A DNA stretch of 64,000 nucleotides from Procambarus clarkii (Eukaryota; Arthropoda; Malacostraca; Decapoda; Cambaridae). The notes under the pieces are model-generated. The model saw only the letters and a list, made by a program, of their open reading frames with translations, was not told the origin of the DNA and searched no databases. Every line of letters starts with the position of its first letter. The first letter of the stretch is position 1. The stretch covers positions 18,160,968 to 18,224,967 of the forward strand of contig NC_091156.1 of assembly GCF_040958095.1 (NCBI RefSeq), in the 5' to 3' direction. Shown piece by piece: positions 30,506-41,595 of this stretch. Both the position numbers and the translations under genes were made by a program.

Positions 30506-31512
30506 AGCCGCGGGAAATGCACCGGGTACAGACACCAAGCAAGCAGCGTCTGAAACCAATGCTGGGCTGGCCACCAAGGAACTACAAGAACTCTTCAATG
30601 ATAGGATTACAACTGAGCCAGAACCTGAAAAAAACTGGATCGGGGGAAAGATGTACAAGGTAACTCCCAAAAACCAGCAGATGAGCCACTCGAAATGACC
30701 AGCCTCAAAGAGCGAAGGACCGAAGTGACCTTCCCGTGGGTCAGACAATGGACCACAGAGGTGCAGTCTGAATGAAGCCCGATCGTAGAGCCCCGAGCGA
30801 GCCGAATCCACTGCAGTGAGAGCCACATTGCCGCGAACTCCAACACCGTGCTCTGAGCCTGACTGAATGAAGGACAGAGCCCACCGCCCCTGCCAGGCTC
30901 GGTGAACACTGGTCATAAAGCCCAAACCAAGGGATGAGGCATCCGTGTAGACATCGAGCAAGGGATCCGGAAGGCACCAAGTCACTGAACCCCAAAAACC
31001 CAAAGAGGAAGCCAGCGATGCAGCAGCTAATGCAAGGTCCACTGGGAACGCACTCAGCGGTCGCAAGAGAGGTGAAAGGGAGGGCCCCAAAGGAACCAGA
31101 ACAGGCACTGAAGACCTAACCCAGCGGGAAAACCAGCACGGCGAAATGCAGACTCCCGCACAACAGCTCAAGCAACCACCAAGTGACCCAGGACCCCCTC
31201 AAGAACAGCAGAAGGCGAGACTGCAGCTACACCAACGCAACAGGAGGGTGAGACATGGATGTAGCCAGAGAGTCCCAAACAAGGCCAAACCAAGTTCGAA
31301 TCTGGAACGAAACCAAATGGGACTTCCTCCAGTTCACCAGGGAACCTGAACCCAGCGAGCTGGAAAAGAAACACACCCCTGGCAAGCAAACATGCAGACT
31401 GGCTGGGAGCCCACACCAACCAGTCGTCGAGGTAGGCCAACATCTGAACACCTGACAGGCGCAGACGGGTCACCATGACCCAGGCAAGATGCAGAAAAAT
31501 GCGAGGTGCCAT
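30461..31512 (-). pseudogene. DIRS-like reverse transcriptase and RNase H, fragment
   Basis: On minus, 31512-31168 reads L-R-L-S-G-V-Q-M-L-A-Y-L-D-D-W-L-V-W-A, with the Y-L-D-D catalytic motif at 31434-31423, followed by G-F-R-F-P and C-L-G-L-S-G-Y-I, the DIRS-type palm/thumb. Downstream V-Y-T-D-A-S-S-L-G-L-G-F (near 30950) and, in a shifted frame, L-E-F-A-A-M-W-L-S-L-Q-W-I and H-S-D-C-T-S-V-V are RNase H motifs. Frameshifts separate the parts, and the 5' side is truncated at about 31515 against a LINE B piece. There is no tyrosine recombinase between RNase H and the terminal repeat. The coding strand is T/G-rich, like the plus strand of 8996-13688. Confidence 0.8.
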
Positions 31513-32166
31513 AGCACAAAAGAACTACCTTTAGAAACTTGTGTAAGGAATCATTCAAAACCTTGTATACCTCATATGGCAGACCAATATTGGAATGTGT
31601 GGCTCCAGTGTTATATCTATATCTAGTCAAACAGAAAATGAAGTTAGAAAAAGCTAAGAGGTATATATGCAACCAGGTTAGCCCTTGGGCTGAAAGACAT
31701 GAGCTACAAGGAAAGATTTCTGGAACTAAACCTCATGACTGGAAGACAAAAAGAGTTAGGTAAGATATGAATACCACTTATAAAATTCTCATTTTATAAG
31801 AATTTTTCGGGGCCCTGTCAAAAGAATTGACTGGGTAGTTTTTAAGGTTAGTTCATTTATTATTCACCCCATACCCATCATTGTGGGTGGTAGTGGAAAT
31901 GGTTACAGAGGCACATAATGGGCTCAGGGACTGAACCCCACAATTCATTTAGCTAAGGGTGTTACAATCTTGATGGGCTAGTTACAAAATTAAATATACG
32001 TCGTCACATCATCAATGGGTTTGAAATCGACCACAAGTACAGTTTCTAAATTAAGCAACTAACATGTGAAGAGCTGGTGTCATAATTTCATAGAAGACAA
32101 ACTATATAGCATGGGTGATACACGAACAAAGGGACACAGGTGGAAACTTAGTTTCCAAATGGATTT

Positions 32167-32416
32167 CGAGGGAGCTGGTGGCTGAGAGGACAGAGCACTG
32201 GACGCATAATCCTGTGGTCCTGGGTTCGATCCCGGGCGCCAGCGAGAAACAATGGGCAGAGTTTCTTTCACCCTGATGCTCCTGTTACCTAGCAGTAAAT
32301 AGGTACTTGGGAGATAGTCAGCTGTCACGGGCTGCTTCCTGGGGGTGGAGGCCTGATCAAGGACCGGGCCGCGGGGACACTAAAGCCCTAAAATTATCTC
32401 AAGATAACCTCAAGAA
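32167..32416 (+). mobile_element. tRNA-derived SINE
   Basis: Head ggctgagaggacagagcactgg, box B gggttcgatcccgggcgcc, gagaaacaatgggcagagtt, cctgttacctagcagtaaat, gctgtcacgggctgcttcct, then the ggaccgggccgcggggacac tail and ctcaagataacctcaaga. Near complete. Confidence 0.9.
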
Positions 32417-32524
32417 ATGAGCCACAGGGATGTTAGAATTTGTTCACTGTCAGAGTGCTTAACAAATAGAACACATTAGGAAGTGATGTGGTGGAGGCAG
32501 ACTCAATTCACACTTTCAAATTGA

Positions 32525-33037
32525 TTTTATTGATTTGATTTTATATATATATATACAAGAAGGTACATTGCGTTTGTGAGGATACATAGCATGGCCTTTA
32601 CAATCTTGTAAAGCCACTAGTACGCGCAGTGTTTCAGGCAGGTCCTTAATCTAACAGATAATTTTAAGTAGGTAAATTCCAGCAAAATTTATAAAATGAT
32701 AACAGGTACATTGCAAGAAAAAAAATGAGATAAGAGAGATTAGTAGGTATAATAAAGCACATCAGTAGCTCCGATTGATTGCATTGACAGCTTGATTGGT
32801 AATTTAACAAAGATTAATAGGCATAATACAGCACATTGATAGCACATATAAGGAGACAGTAATGATCACAATGGTAAAGTTGTTTGGATTAGGTACATAA
32901 AGATTGGGTAGCAATAGATATAGTGCAATTTTACAGCACAAGGTAGGAAACCATGAAGATGAAAATTAGGTACTTTTTGTTTTTGTTTTTGAATGAAGCA
33001 TGTAGATATGTAGTATGTATGATATGTAATATATGTA
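32525..33037 (-). mobile_element. Long copy of the poly-A SINE-related repeat (minus)
   Basis: ttttatatatatatatacaa, then gccactagtacgcgcagtgt, ttcaggcaggtccttaatct and about 370 bp of attached sequence, within the LINE B frame, which resumes at 33038. The core matches 24157-24255 in reverse complement. Confidence 0.6.
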
Positions 33038-33116
33038 AATATGATAGCCAACTATAGGCTCTGGAACCTGTACACCAATTGATTGACAGTTGAGAGGCGG
33101 GACTAAAGAGCCCAAG

Positions 33117-33245
33117 CTTTTTATTTATTTATTTTATTTTATTTATTTATATGTACAAGAGTTCATACATCCTTGTACAGTCACTAGCACGTGTAACGTT
33201 TCGGGCAAGCCCAATATACCCCGCAAGCACAACTAGGTGAATACA
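33117..33245 (-). mobile_element. Poly-A SINE-related repeat, truncated (minus)
   Basis: tttatttattttattttatt, atgtacaagagttcatacat, ccttgtacagtcactagcac, gtgtaacgtttcgggcaagc. It is inserted in the LINE B 3' UTR, which ends cccgcaagcacaactaggtg at about 33239. Confidence 0.75.
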
Positions 33246-33846
33246 CGTATGCTAGTAGTTTCAGATTTCCAGTTGTTTATTTAATTATTTTATATTTTAA
33301 TTTCATAGTAATATAAAATTTAAAGCCAATCTCTGTTATAACATACAGTACTGTATACTAACAAAAATCTGCTGAAGTCAGTCACGATCATCCCTCGTTT
33401 TCTATGGCGTAGCATGGGATAATGGTATAACTATGATATATAAAATCCATATTAACCATTAACCTATATAATGCATTTAGTTTAATAAAGCACGTCATCA
33501 ATATACAATTGCACGTAAAACAGTAATGCAAGACCTTCTTAACACTATAAATATAAATATTGGAGCACTTAGTGGTATGATTACCTACTGCCAAATTTAA
33601 AGAAATATTCAGTGCAACCATAGCTAGCGTTATTCTGCTGTTTGTAGCATATTTCACAACAACAACAAAAATAACATTTTTTTTTTTTAATATATTTCCC
33701 ATATCCAAAAATAAGGAGCATGTATGCTTATCAAAGTCTCAGACGTATGCCAGCAACCGATCTTTCCTAGAATGTAACCCCATTAGTTACCCAACTCTGG
33801 GGGTACCTGTAGGGGTACCCGGCGTTGCCCGGGTCTGTGTCTGTCA
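33246..33846. other. Intergenic sequence, nothing recognised
   Basis: AT-rich; a minus-strand 106-codon frame (33388-33708) has no recognisable domain. ggggtacccggcgttgcccggg near 33810 is a short GC-rich inverted motif. Confidence 0.4.
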
Positions 33847-34012
33847 CCCATCTGGCCATTTATCTATTCATCCATCTATTTATCTAGCCATAGATCCATC
33901 CATATATCTATCCGTTCATCTATCTATCCATCCCATCCTTCTATTTTCCCATCTATTTATCCATCTATTCATCCATCTTTCTTTCCAACTATCTCTCCAT
34001 CTATCCTCCTGT
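33847..34012 (+). repeat. Imperfect tetranucleotide repeat (atct/atcc)n
   Basis: Runs of catctatctatccatcc with substitutions. Confidence 0.9.
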
Positions 34013-34079
34013 AAGATGTTTAATCTTGATGTTGATTACAGCACTTTAAAGTTGTTTACTAACTTTCCCCTTTGATGAT

Positions 34080-35280
34080 ACCCTCTCTTTCCTTTCCAGG
34101 CGACTAAGGACCTTCATCATCTTCCTCGATCTCATCAGACTATTATGAGATCACAGTCTTGGGATCTGAATGACCCCTTCATATCTGAACTCAAAGATCT
34201 CACCGATACCCTTCGTCCTTTTAATTTAGAACTCGCCTCTCGGCACACTTCGTAGTACATACAGTTCAAACTGCTCCTTCTGCTTCCAATGCTGTTGGTG
34301 TTAATTCTAGTTTATGTTCTTCTTGTCCTTTTCAGCACCTTGGTGAAACTGGCCATACATTGAATAACAGACTAAAAGAACACAAATAAGTGTTAGCGCA
34401 TAAAGGAGTGTTAAGTCTGCAGACAAACAAATTCAATCCATTTCCCTCGTCCCATCCCAAATCTTTGTCCTGATCCCTTCCAAGTGCTGTACGTATAGTC
34501 GAAATTGCTGGGCGCTTTCCCCTGATAATTCCCTCCCTTTCTTCAATCACGTTACGAATCCTATAGATTGGTCTTCTTCTAAAATCATCTTTCCTGCCTC
34601 TACTTTTCACAGATGTCGTCTCGTCGAATCAGCTCTCATACACAGCATGAATCATAATCCTGGCTTTGTTGCTGTTGATTCTTGCCTCCCTCAGTACATA
34701 CTTAAATGTTCTAACCTTAATAAGCGTGACATATCTACTCTAGATTGTCTTTTCTTTCTTTCTGTCTCCTAAGTTGCTATCTCTTTGTCTTTATTTCACT
34801 TCATTATCTTCGCCGTTTGGCTTTCTGTAGGTTTCTTTATTCCTTACTTCTACATAGTTCTTATATTTTTACCTGTTTTATATTTCCATCTTTTTCCCAT
34901 ACTTTAAATCTATTCCTATACGTTACCTTATTGCCATTCCTCAAACCTTTACAATATCTATCTCTGTACTTCTTCCCTTACTCTAACCCCTCAATCTTCT
35001 CGTCGTTGTTGTTGTTGTTATAGATTCAGCTACTCGGAACAAGTTCCTAGTAGCACGGGCTATGGTGAGCCCGCTGTGGACTTACCTGGCTCAGGAGCGG
35101 GGCTATAACTCTTCATGCTTAATCTTCTTGCCTATCACTTCACTCTAATTCCTTCATCTCACTTATCCCACTCTCTTACCGTATACATTGACTTTCTCCA
35201 CCATTCTTTTTTACGGGCTATTCATGCCCGTGCCACCTCTTGGGTGGCTTAATCTTCATCAATCATTCAATCAATCAATG
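34080..35280 (+). mobile_element. Penelope-like element: GIY-YIG endonuclease remnant and 3' region
   Basis: Around 34315-34390 a frame reads C-P-F-Q-H-L-G-E-T-G-H-T-L-N-N-R-L-K-E-H-K, the G-E-T-G-x-x-L-x-x-R-L-x-E-H part of the GIY-YIG endonuclease of Penelope elements, followed by a stop. The 3' region includes agattcagctactcggaaca (35021 onward) and gggctattcatgcccgtgcc with a (tcaa)n-like tail at 35215-35278. These recur at 62158 and 58925. Confidence 0.6.
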
Positions 35281-35299
35281 CCGAATCACTGTCATCAAC

Positions 35300-35500
35300 G
35301 TTGATTTAATATCGAACCAACGGCAATTGGATAAGGTGGTCAGTAATCATTAGGCACGTTTTTTTCACCTGATGGCTCTGTCCACCTAGCAGTTAAATAT
35401 CCGGAAGTTGGAGAATTGTGGGTTGCATCCTGGGGAAGGTCAGTAGGGGCCGCATGGGGACCTAAGTAGCTCGATAAGCATGTATGTATAAGTATATATA
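35300..35500 (+). mobile_element. SINE tail fragment, diverged
   Basis: tccacctagcagttaaatat, gttggagaattgtgggttgc, atcctggggaaggtcagtag and ggggacctaagtagctcgat resemble a tRNA-SINE body; the head is not clear. Confidence 0.45.
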
Positions 35501-35636
35501 TTGTGTTGATTTAGGGGCGACGACGATCGTGGGATCGGATGCGCCCCGGCTGCCCGATACCGGGAAATAGCGGAGGGATGGGGTCCCTATAGTCTCTTCA
35601 GGCCATAAACCCTACAATCTCCTCAGGCCACAAATT

Positions 35637-36010
35637 TTACAGTCTCTTCAGGCCGGGGACATGACGGATGAAGCGGAAGGTATGGCGAAGGATGTCATGA
35701 CGGACGTCTTCGTCTCTCGCACCGGCCCCGTCAAGGAGAACGGGAACTGTGAGGTGGGGAACATTCAGCCTACGAACGGCACTCTGTAGTCTGACGCGAG
35801 CGCTATGAAATCGAGGGCAGTGAAGTAGGTGCTCCACTGTATCCTCCTGGGTCGGACACCACTGGCAGTATGGGGAATCTACCAGCCGTAGACGATGGAG
35901 ATGTGCGGCCAGGCAAGTGTGCCCAATCCGGAGACGAGTGATGGCAGTGTCGAGGAGTCGAGAATGATGACGAGTCCATGGACGCGGGGTGGAATAAAAA
36001 TTGCGTAGAA
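35637..36010 (-). pseudogene. LINE (I/R1/Jockey-type) C-terminal CCHC region
   Basis: On minus the frame reads R-L-R-I-G-H-T-C-L-A-A-H, then C-Q-W-C-P-T-Q-E-D-T-V-E-H-L-L-H-C-P-R-F. This is a C-x2-C-x8-H-x3-C motif followed by the end of the ORF at G-L-K-R-L, the standard C-terminus of I/R1/Jockey LINEs. About 120 codons are intact; the rest of the element is missing, and the family differs from LINEs A and B. Confidence 0.8.
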
Positions 36011-36399
36011 ATTGCGTCTTCTTAAAAAGTATATAAGAAGTATATATATGTGCAAGAGGCAGGCCTCCCCAACAACAGAAATTATTATTAGAGATATCAT
36101 AAATTACATCTGTACATTTTACCACTTGCAAATTACATTATACACACAAGAAACGGGAACAGTAATAAACCTTAAAAATTCTCTGCTACTCTGAGAATCA
36201 ATGTATGTGCTAATTATGAATACATTTTTTTTCTACCACAGACGTGGCCACACATTTACAATGCTAATCAGCATATATACATTTTCTTCTGTCCTCCATG
36301 GACAGGGTTAGAGATCAGTTAAGCATATAGTTCAGGGATTTATTAAACAATAAACCACAGAAGGTGATTCGGTACTTTTAAAATGCTAATATATAGTGG

Positions 36400-36850
36400 T
36401 TTAGAGGAAGGCGCTGACCGTAGCGAAAGCCGCTGACTGTAGCGCGGTAGTGACGGGTCGGAGGTGGCCACCCTGGCACCAGTGCCCGAGGTGACGCGGT
36501 GGGTGGGGGATACTCGCACGCGACTCCCACAACTTGACCTATCTACACCCTTGCCATAGCGTGTTAATGTAAATAATGCGTTTATAAGTCAGCTTACAGC
36601 AAAGTGTATCAGTGATGTACAGTGAGAAGTGTATGAACTATTGAGGAGGGTGGAGGGAGTGTGTTGTTTATACAGGCTGGTGGGTCCTGGCCGCCTCATC
36701 CCCCAGTACACAGATAGTGCTCCACACCCTCGTCTCTCCTGGCACCCCTCGGCCTCCTCTGGCACCCCTCGGCCTCCTGGCACCCCTCGGCCTCCACGGT
36801 GTCATGTTGACTCCTGGTAAAGTGTTCACATGTAGTGGAATACTTCCCAC
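36400..36850. promoter_or_regulatory. CpG-richer island with short tandem repeat; possible promoter
   Basis: This block is clearly richer in GC and CpG than its surroundings and has no recognised transposon. Near 36739-36796 a unit of about 17-20 bp (ggcacccctcggcctcc) occurs three times. It lies 3.5 kb upstream of the fermitin start codon and ends near a donor-like site (ctcctg|gtaaag, about 36820). It could hold a non-coding first exon or promoter, but nothing proves it. Confidence 0.25.
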
Positions 36851-37103
36851 CAGTGAAGAGTCTGACAATCCCGACTCGTGTCTATTTTCCTACTTGTCTT
36901 ACACCTTGACAATGTGTCATCAGGCACTAAGCTTTACACTAAGCTTTTACCTAGATGAAACGTTATCAGCTTGTCACTTAATATCTTCATTTACCGCCTG
37001 TTGAGTGGGCCTACTGAGTGTAGGCCTAGTGTGTGTGTACTGACTCACCCCTTGCTATGGAAACGAGCCTAACAGGCCTCATTTCCTCAGCAATGGTGTA
37101 CTT

Positions 37104-37230
37104 TTTATTTATTTATTTGTATATATACAAGAAGGTACATTGGGATTGTGAGGATACATAGCATAGTAATTACATTCTTGTAAAGCCACTAGTACGTGCA
37201 GCGTTTCGGGCATTACTGGGTATTGCTTGC
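37104..37230 (-). mobile_element. Poly-A SINE-related repeat, truncated (minus)
   Basis: tttttatttatttatttgta, tatatacaagaaggtacatt, gtaaagccactagtacgtgc, agcgtttcgggca. Confidence 0.8.
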
Positions 37231-38786
37231 TATTCATCTCCAAGTTTCTCGAAAATGTATTCACTTATTCCAAACATGGTGACAAACCATTCCGGATAAT
37301 TACTACCTTGTTAATAAAAAAATTCTTTTAACTCATTTAACTGTAAATGTTCCTGAAAGATCCTTACCTAGGGGTGAAATTACCTACACCCTTGGTTGTA
37401 GGTAATTTCACTGGGGTGTCTTATTAGCAGGAGGGTATCCTAATTGAAGACATCAATGTATAAATGTTTGAAGTAAGACAAATGCAATGTTGGGATTTTC
37501 AATATAGCTATTAATAACACAGCTAATGTTACTTTTCATGTTTATCTTGCCCTTTATTTATTTTATTTTTACAAAGTTAGGTTCAGTAGTAGATGACTTC
37601 TGACTCTTGCTAGTAAGCTTAGAATTTTCCATTTTCATAGTTCATATATAGCCATAACCTACTAGCTCCCCGGAGCACGACCCACCAGTTGGTATACAGT
37701 CAGCTCTCCATGTACTCTGGGGGTAAAAAATGTGCCAATGGTTAGCACATGTATCCAGTTATTTGTCCCTGGCTAGGGCTTGATCACAGACAACATTGCT
37801 TCCAAGGCACACTCAGAATGAGCTACTCTTTGCCACAATTTAGATAATTTAGATCTATTTAGACCAGGGTAAAAACTAGTTTGGATATAGAGTTATGAGC
37901 ACTCATAAGGCTAGCAAATTTTTCTGTAAAGTCTAGTCTATTATATTACAATTTTGTTACCAGTTTTTATTGCTTCTAGTGGGTAATTTAAAAAAAAAAA
38001 AAATGAAGTTGCAATTACCGATCCGTCTGGCAGAGAGCTGATCCCTTCCCCCAACTCTGAGGTATCACCATTGATTTTATCCCAAGGTTTTTGGGCATAA
38101 TTTAGGGCTCAATGATTAGGTTATGCATTGTATGAACATAGCACATTCTCCAGGATTTATGTCTAGGCAACAAATAACATTTCTGAATCATACACACTAG
38201 GCTACTCCAGCAATATAATAAAAATTATATTGCTGCACTGCTTATACAATTCAGTTTGCATTATCCCTGTATTCATATAGTGCAGACCCCCATTAGTTTG
38301 TCTACAGTGTATCCACAACTTTTTAACTTTAACTGACTGCCCATTCTAGCATGGAGTGTTATGCTTGCCCCTTTACCCCCAAAAATAAATTACCCAGGAA
38401 TAAATAAGTTATTTTTGGCCTCAGTTACTGGTTGCTCAACCAACATAGTCTAGTGCTAGGCTAATGTGGTATATTAGGGAAACATCATTAGTGCAGATGT
38501 TCTGGCAAAAATGATGAAATATAAATTTGGTAAAGTAGGAATACTGTTTTACACACTTTTATGGTTAGGTTGGTTTGCTTTTATTATGTTTGAAGTATCA
38601 AATTTTAATAACTTGCTTCGGTGTTTTGAAAACTAATGGCTCAGAATCTGAGCAAAGTTTCTTACATTTTTATAATTGTAATAATAATAATTGTAATTGT
38701 GTTGACAGCTAGAGTGTACGTATATATACATGTTAGGCTTATTTAGAGTCCCCCCCCCCCTCTCAAGGTCAAATTACTGAACTCCC
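37231..38786. other. Intergenic sequence, nothing recognised
   Basis: AT-rich. Poly-A near 37988 and a C run near 38750. A small perfect inverted repeat (aaattacctacacccttggttgtaggtaattt) near 37377-37408. No gene supported. Confidence 0.4.
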
Positions 38787-38950
38787 ACCCCCCAGGATAC
38801 AACCCCACAAGAAGCTGACTAACTTCTGGGTATTTACTTACTGCTAGGTGAACAGGTCATTAGGTGATAGGAAATGTGCCAAACCATTTGTCCCACCTGG
38901 GATTCGAACCCGTAATTCTCGATTGAGAGTTGAGAATGAGCCCGACTGAA
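38787..38950 (-). mobile_element. tRNA-derived SINE, diverged (minus)
   Basis: Read on minus: box B gggttcgaatcccaggtggg, tttggcacatttcctatcac, gttcacctagcagtaagtaa, agtcagcttcttgtggggtt. Tail lost. Confidence 0.7.
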
Positions 38951-39336
38951 CTACAACAAAAAAATTACTTTTTGTCTTTACAACACCAACCCAAAATACC
39001 CATATTGTAGGGTAAAAATATGTAATTTCTTCAATCTCTCTTTTATGTAGCATCCAAAAGGAAATCTACATAAGTAATACACCTTGTTAAAGTCTACCTT
39101 ACTCAGTAATTCTTGATAACCCTCAGCATCATCATTCTCCTGACACTACTAGATACTATGAGCCATTTCAACAACTGTTAGCCAGTCATACCATAGACCA
39201 TCTCTGCCCTCTATACACATACACTAAACAACATTATCCATAGCCTAGATCTAGTCACATCTTCTTTTACTGGGCGCAATTCCTTAACTGTAGCCTCTGT
39301 TTAACGCAACAGTAAAATGTGTACTTGGATGAAAAA

Positions 39337-39450
39337 ACAATTCTTCGCGGCAGGGGATCGTATTCCAGGGACCATAGGATTAAGGACCTGCCCGAAACGC
39401 TACGCGTACTAGTGGCTGTACAAGAATGTAACAACTCTTGTATATATCTC

Positions 39451-39479
<29 letters not shown>
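39337..39479 (+). mobile_element. SINE with 29-bp poly-A tail
   Basis: Same family as 24157, with an extra cataggattaaggacc segment. The A run at 39451-39479 is uninterrupted. Confidence 0.85.
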
Positions 39480-39482
<3 letters not shown>

Positions 39483-39799
39483 TTAAGCCCTTCAAAATCA
39501 TGTTCATCTATCTCAAACTTAGTCTTTCTAGCTGGGGTAGAAAAAAACTTACTTTTCATAACAGGAATTAACCAATACTGTACAACCACAATAGAGTACA
39601 GTATAGTGTTTTAGTGTTATGGAAATGACACTTGTTCTTGGGTGTAGTAAAATTTACATTTTTTCGGGGAAAGGAAACGGATAATTTCTCTAACTCAACT
39701 TAAACTGTTGTCTTGAAAAATACTATACAGTACTTTAAAGAAATATAAAATATAGAGAATGATCTAGTGGAGAATTAGTGATATGATCTGGATGTAGGA

Positions 39800-40167
39800 T
39801 ATTAAAAAGAGATCCATGAGATCCACACCCTCCCATTTTGACATCAAGTGTATTCAGGAAAAGGTTTCCATGAAGTGTATAAAAGTGACTTAAGTTATTT
39901 ATTTTTGGGAGTAATTTTTCCCAAAAACTTAGTTTATTATTGTCTTTCTCCAGCTATATATCCACGTTCAACAATCGGTTCCAGTGACAATACAGTATAG
40001 TGTGGGCGGTGTGACCCAAACCCAGCAACTAGGGAAATACAGTACAGCTTGGATTATGAGCTCAAGAGTCCAGGACTCTCCCTATTATTAAGGATAACAC
40101 TTTTTGGAACTCCTGCTCTGCAGTGGTACTTTTTGTGTAGTGTTGAGAGATCGATATAGCCTGCAAA
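39800..40167 (+). promoter_or_regulatory. Upstream/5' UTR region of the fermitin exon
   Basis: Non-repeat sequence directly upstream of the kindlin ATG. A pyrimidine tract ending in cag (ctttctccag, near 39953) could be a splice acceptor, so the start codon may lie in exon 2 with a non-coding first exon further upstream. No TATA box or initiator is convincing. Boundaries are guesses. Confidence 0.25.
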
Positions 40168-40309
40168 ATGATGGCAGACGGGCAGTTGATCGGTGATGGG
40201 TCATGGGAACTACATGTCCAAGTCACCGATCTGCAGGTGGAGAGAATTCTCAGAGTGAAGAGTGATCTGCACATTGGTGGTGTTATGCTCCGCCTTGTAG
40301 AGGAATTGG
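40168..40309 (+). CDS. First coding exon of fermitin/kindlin (integrin activator)
   Basis: Two adjacent ATGs (40168, 40171) open a frame reading [17 protein letters not shown], then VTDL, and ending [12 protein letters not shown]. This matches the conserved N-terminus of kindlins (fermitin F0 domain: a D-G-x-W-E-L motif, V-T-D-L, then H-I-G-G-V-M-L-K-L-V-E). Kindlins bind the cytoplasmic tail of beta-integrins and act with talin at cell-matrix adhesions. After 47 codons one base (G) remains before the donor gtgagt, so the intron is phase 1. That fits the Asp that follows in vertebrate kindlins. The next exon (a D-W-S-x-H-x-x-W-W region) was not found downstream, so the gene probably continues beyond 64000 and 40310-64000 would be its first coding intron. 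Which paralogue (Fit1/Fit2/UNC-112 type) cannot be told from 47 residues. Confidence 0.85.
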
Positions 40310-40604
40310 GTGAGTAATTGTTCATGTATTTTGTATGCTTCTGATTCTCTTAGAATTCCTTGGCATTTACATATTATCTTGCATTGTCCTGCTAAGATGC
40401 ATACCTATAGAATGTCCTAATTTTCAGGAATCAGAAATCTTGCTTTCCAGCATTATTTTGAGGCATAGTAAAAATCCCTCGGTAAAATCCTTTGCTAATC
40501 GCATACCAATAACAACACTTATCATACAGTATGTCCTTTTTGGTCTTAGCTTGTCATACCGAGTGGTATTTAGGAATTTGTTTATATTCTATGATACAGA
40601 TACA

Positions 40605-40866
40605 GTGTGCTAAATAGTATCCCAGGCTTGGTACCTTGATAATTTCTTCATAACTCATACCTCTTGGTTCTGGGATTAGTCTAGTGGCATACAGCACCTC
40701 TGAACTTTCTGTATCTTCATCTTGTGTTTGACTTAATATGGATTCCAAACTGGAGTCCCATACTCCAGGATTGATCTAACATGTGGTATATAAAAAGTTC
40801 TGAATGATTCCTTACACAAATTTGTAAAGGCTAGATTGGCCGTGTATTGGCCAACCTAGCTGTATG
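40605..40866 (-). pseudogene. LINE family B fragment (minus)
   Basis: Reverse-strand frames give F-V-x-N-H-S-E-L-F-I-Y-H-M and similar, aligning with the N-L-C-K-E-S-F-R-T-L-Y-T-T-Y-V-R-P-I-L-E part of 45901-46752 after indels. Immediately inside the first fermitin intron. Confidence 0.6.
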
Positions 40867-41135
40867 TTGAGGTCATCTTGAGATGATTTCGGGGCTTAGT
40901 GTCCCCGCGGCCCGGTCCTCGACCAGGCCAACTTTTTGTTACACACCCCCAGGAAGCAGCCCGTAGCAGCTGTCTTAACTCCCAGGTACCTATTTACTGC
41001 TAGGTGAACAGGGGCATCAGGGTGAAAGAAACGTTTTGCCCATTTGTCTCCGCCTCCACCGGGGATTGAACCCGGAAACCTCAGGACTACGAATCCGAAG
41101 TGCTGCCTACTCAGCTGTCAGGCGCCCTGACAGCT
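40867..41135 (-). mobile_element. tRNA-derived SINE (minus)
   Basis: Minus-strand box B (gggttcaatccccggtggag), cctgttcacctagcagtaaa, ggctgcttcctgggggtgtg and the ggaccgggccgcggggacac tail up to ctcaagatgacctcaac. Confidence 0.85.
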
Positions 41136-41595
41136 GCTGTTGATATCTTTTTTATATTAATTTTGGGAAACTGGTTTGGGGTGATATCAACCCTCATATT
41201 TCTCTCTTGAAGGATTTCATCTTCCATTTGATACATTGTGTCTGGCCTGTTCTCTACACCTGGTTTCGTTATTTTGCACTAGAGTTAAATTCTAGTATTC
41301 TAGTTGGACCATTCTTTGAGTGTGTCATGGTCATCTTGTAGTTTCTTGCTTTCTTCCTATCTTAATCCTCCTTATAATTTTTACATCATTATCAAACATT
41401 TAGAGGGATGCTCTACCTTCAGCAAGATAATTCACATATATCAGAAACTGGTTAGGGTCCAACTACTGAACCTTCTGGGACTAAAGTGATAAATATCTCT
41501 ATTCTAAAATCTCGCCTCACAGTAACTTTCTCTTCTGTTGCTTAGGTACTCACATATCAATATGTAAAGTACCAGTAGTGTGAGTGCCCAGTGTA
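41136..41595 (-). mobile_element. Possible LINE endonuclease-region remnant (minus)
   Basis: Reverse-strand composition and short motifs are reminiscent of the 5' half of LINE B, but no conserved block is clear. Listed because it fills the gap between a SINE and LINE A. Confidence 0.25.

Larger units (their letters stand above)
31516..33116 (+). mobile_element. LINE family B C-terminal fragment, interrupted by SINEs
   Basis: Reads N-L-C-K-E-S-F-K-T-L-Y-T-S-Y-G-R-P-I-L-E and K-M-K-L-E-K-A-K-R-Y at 31530-31665, then decayed pieces to about 32165, N-E-P-Q-G-C, then N-T-L-G-S-D-V-V-E-A-D-S-I-H-T-F-K at 32415-32520, and the 3' UTR (cctgtacaccaattgattga, gagaggcgggactaaagagc) at 33065-33116. Inserts: 32167-32416 and 32525-33037. 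Confidence 0.7.
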
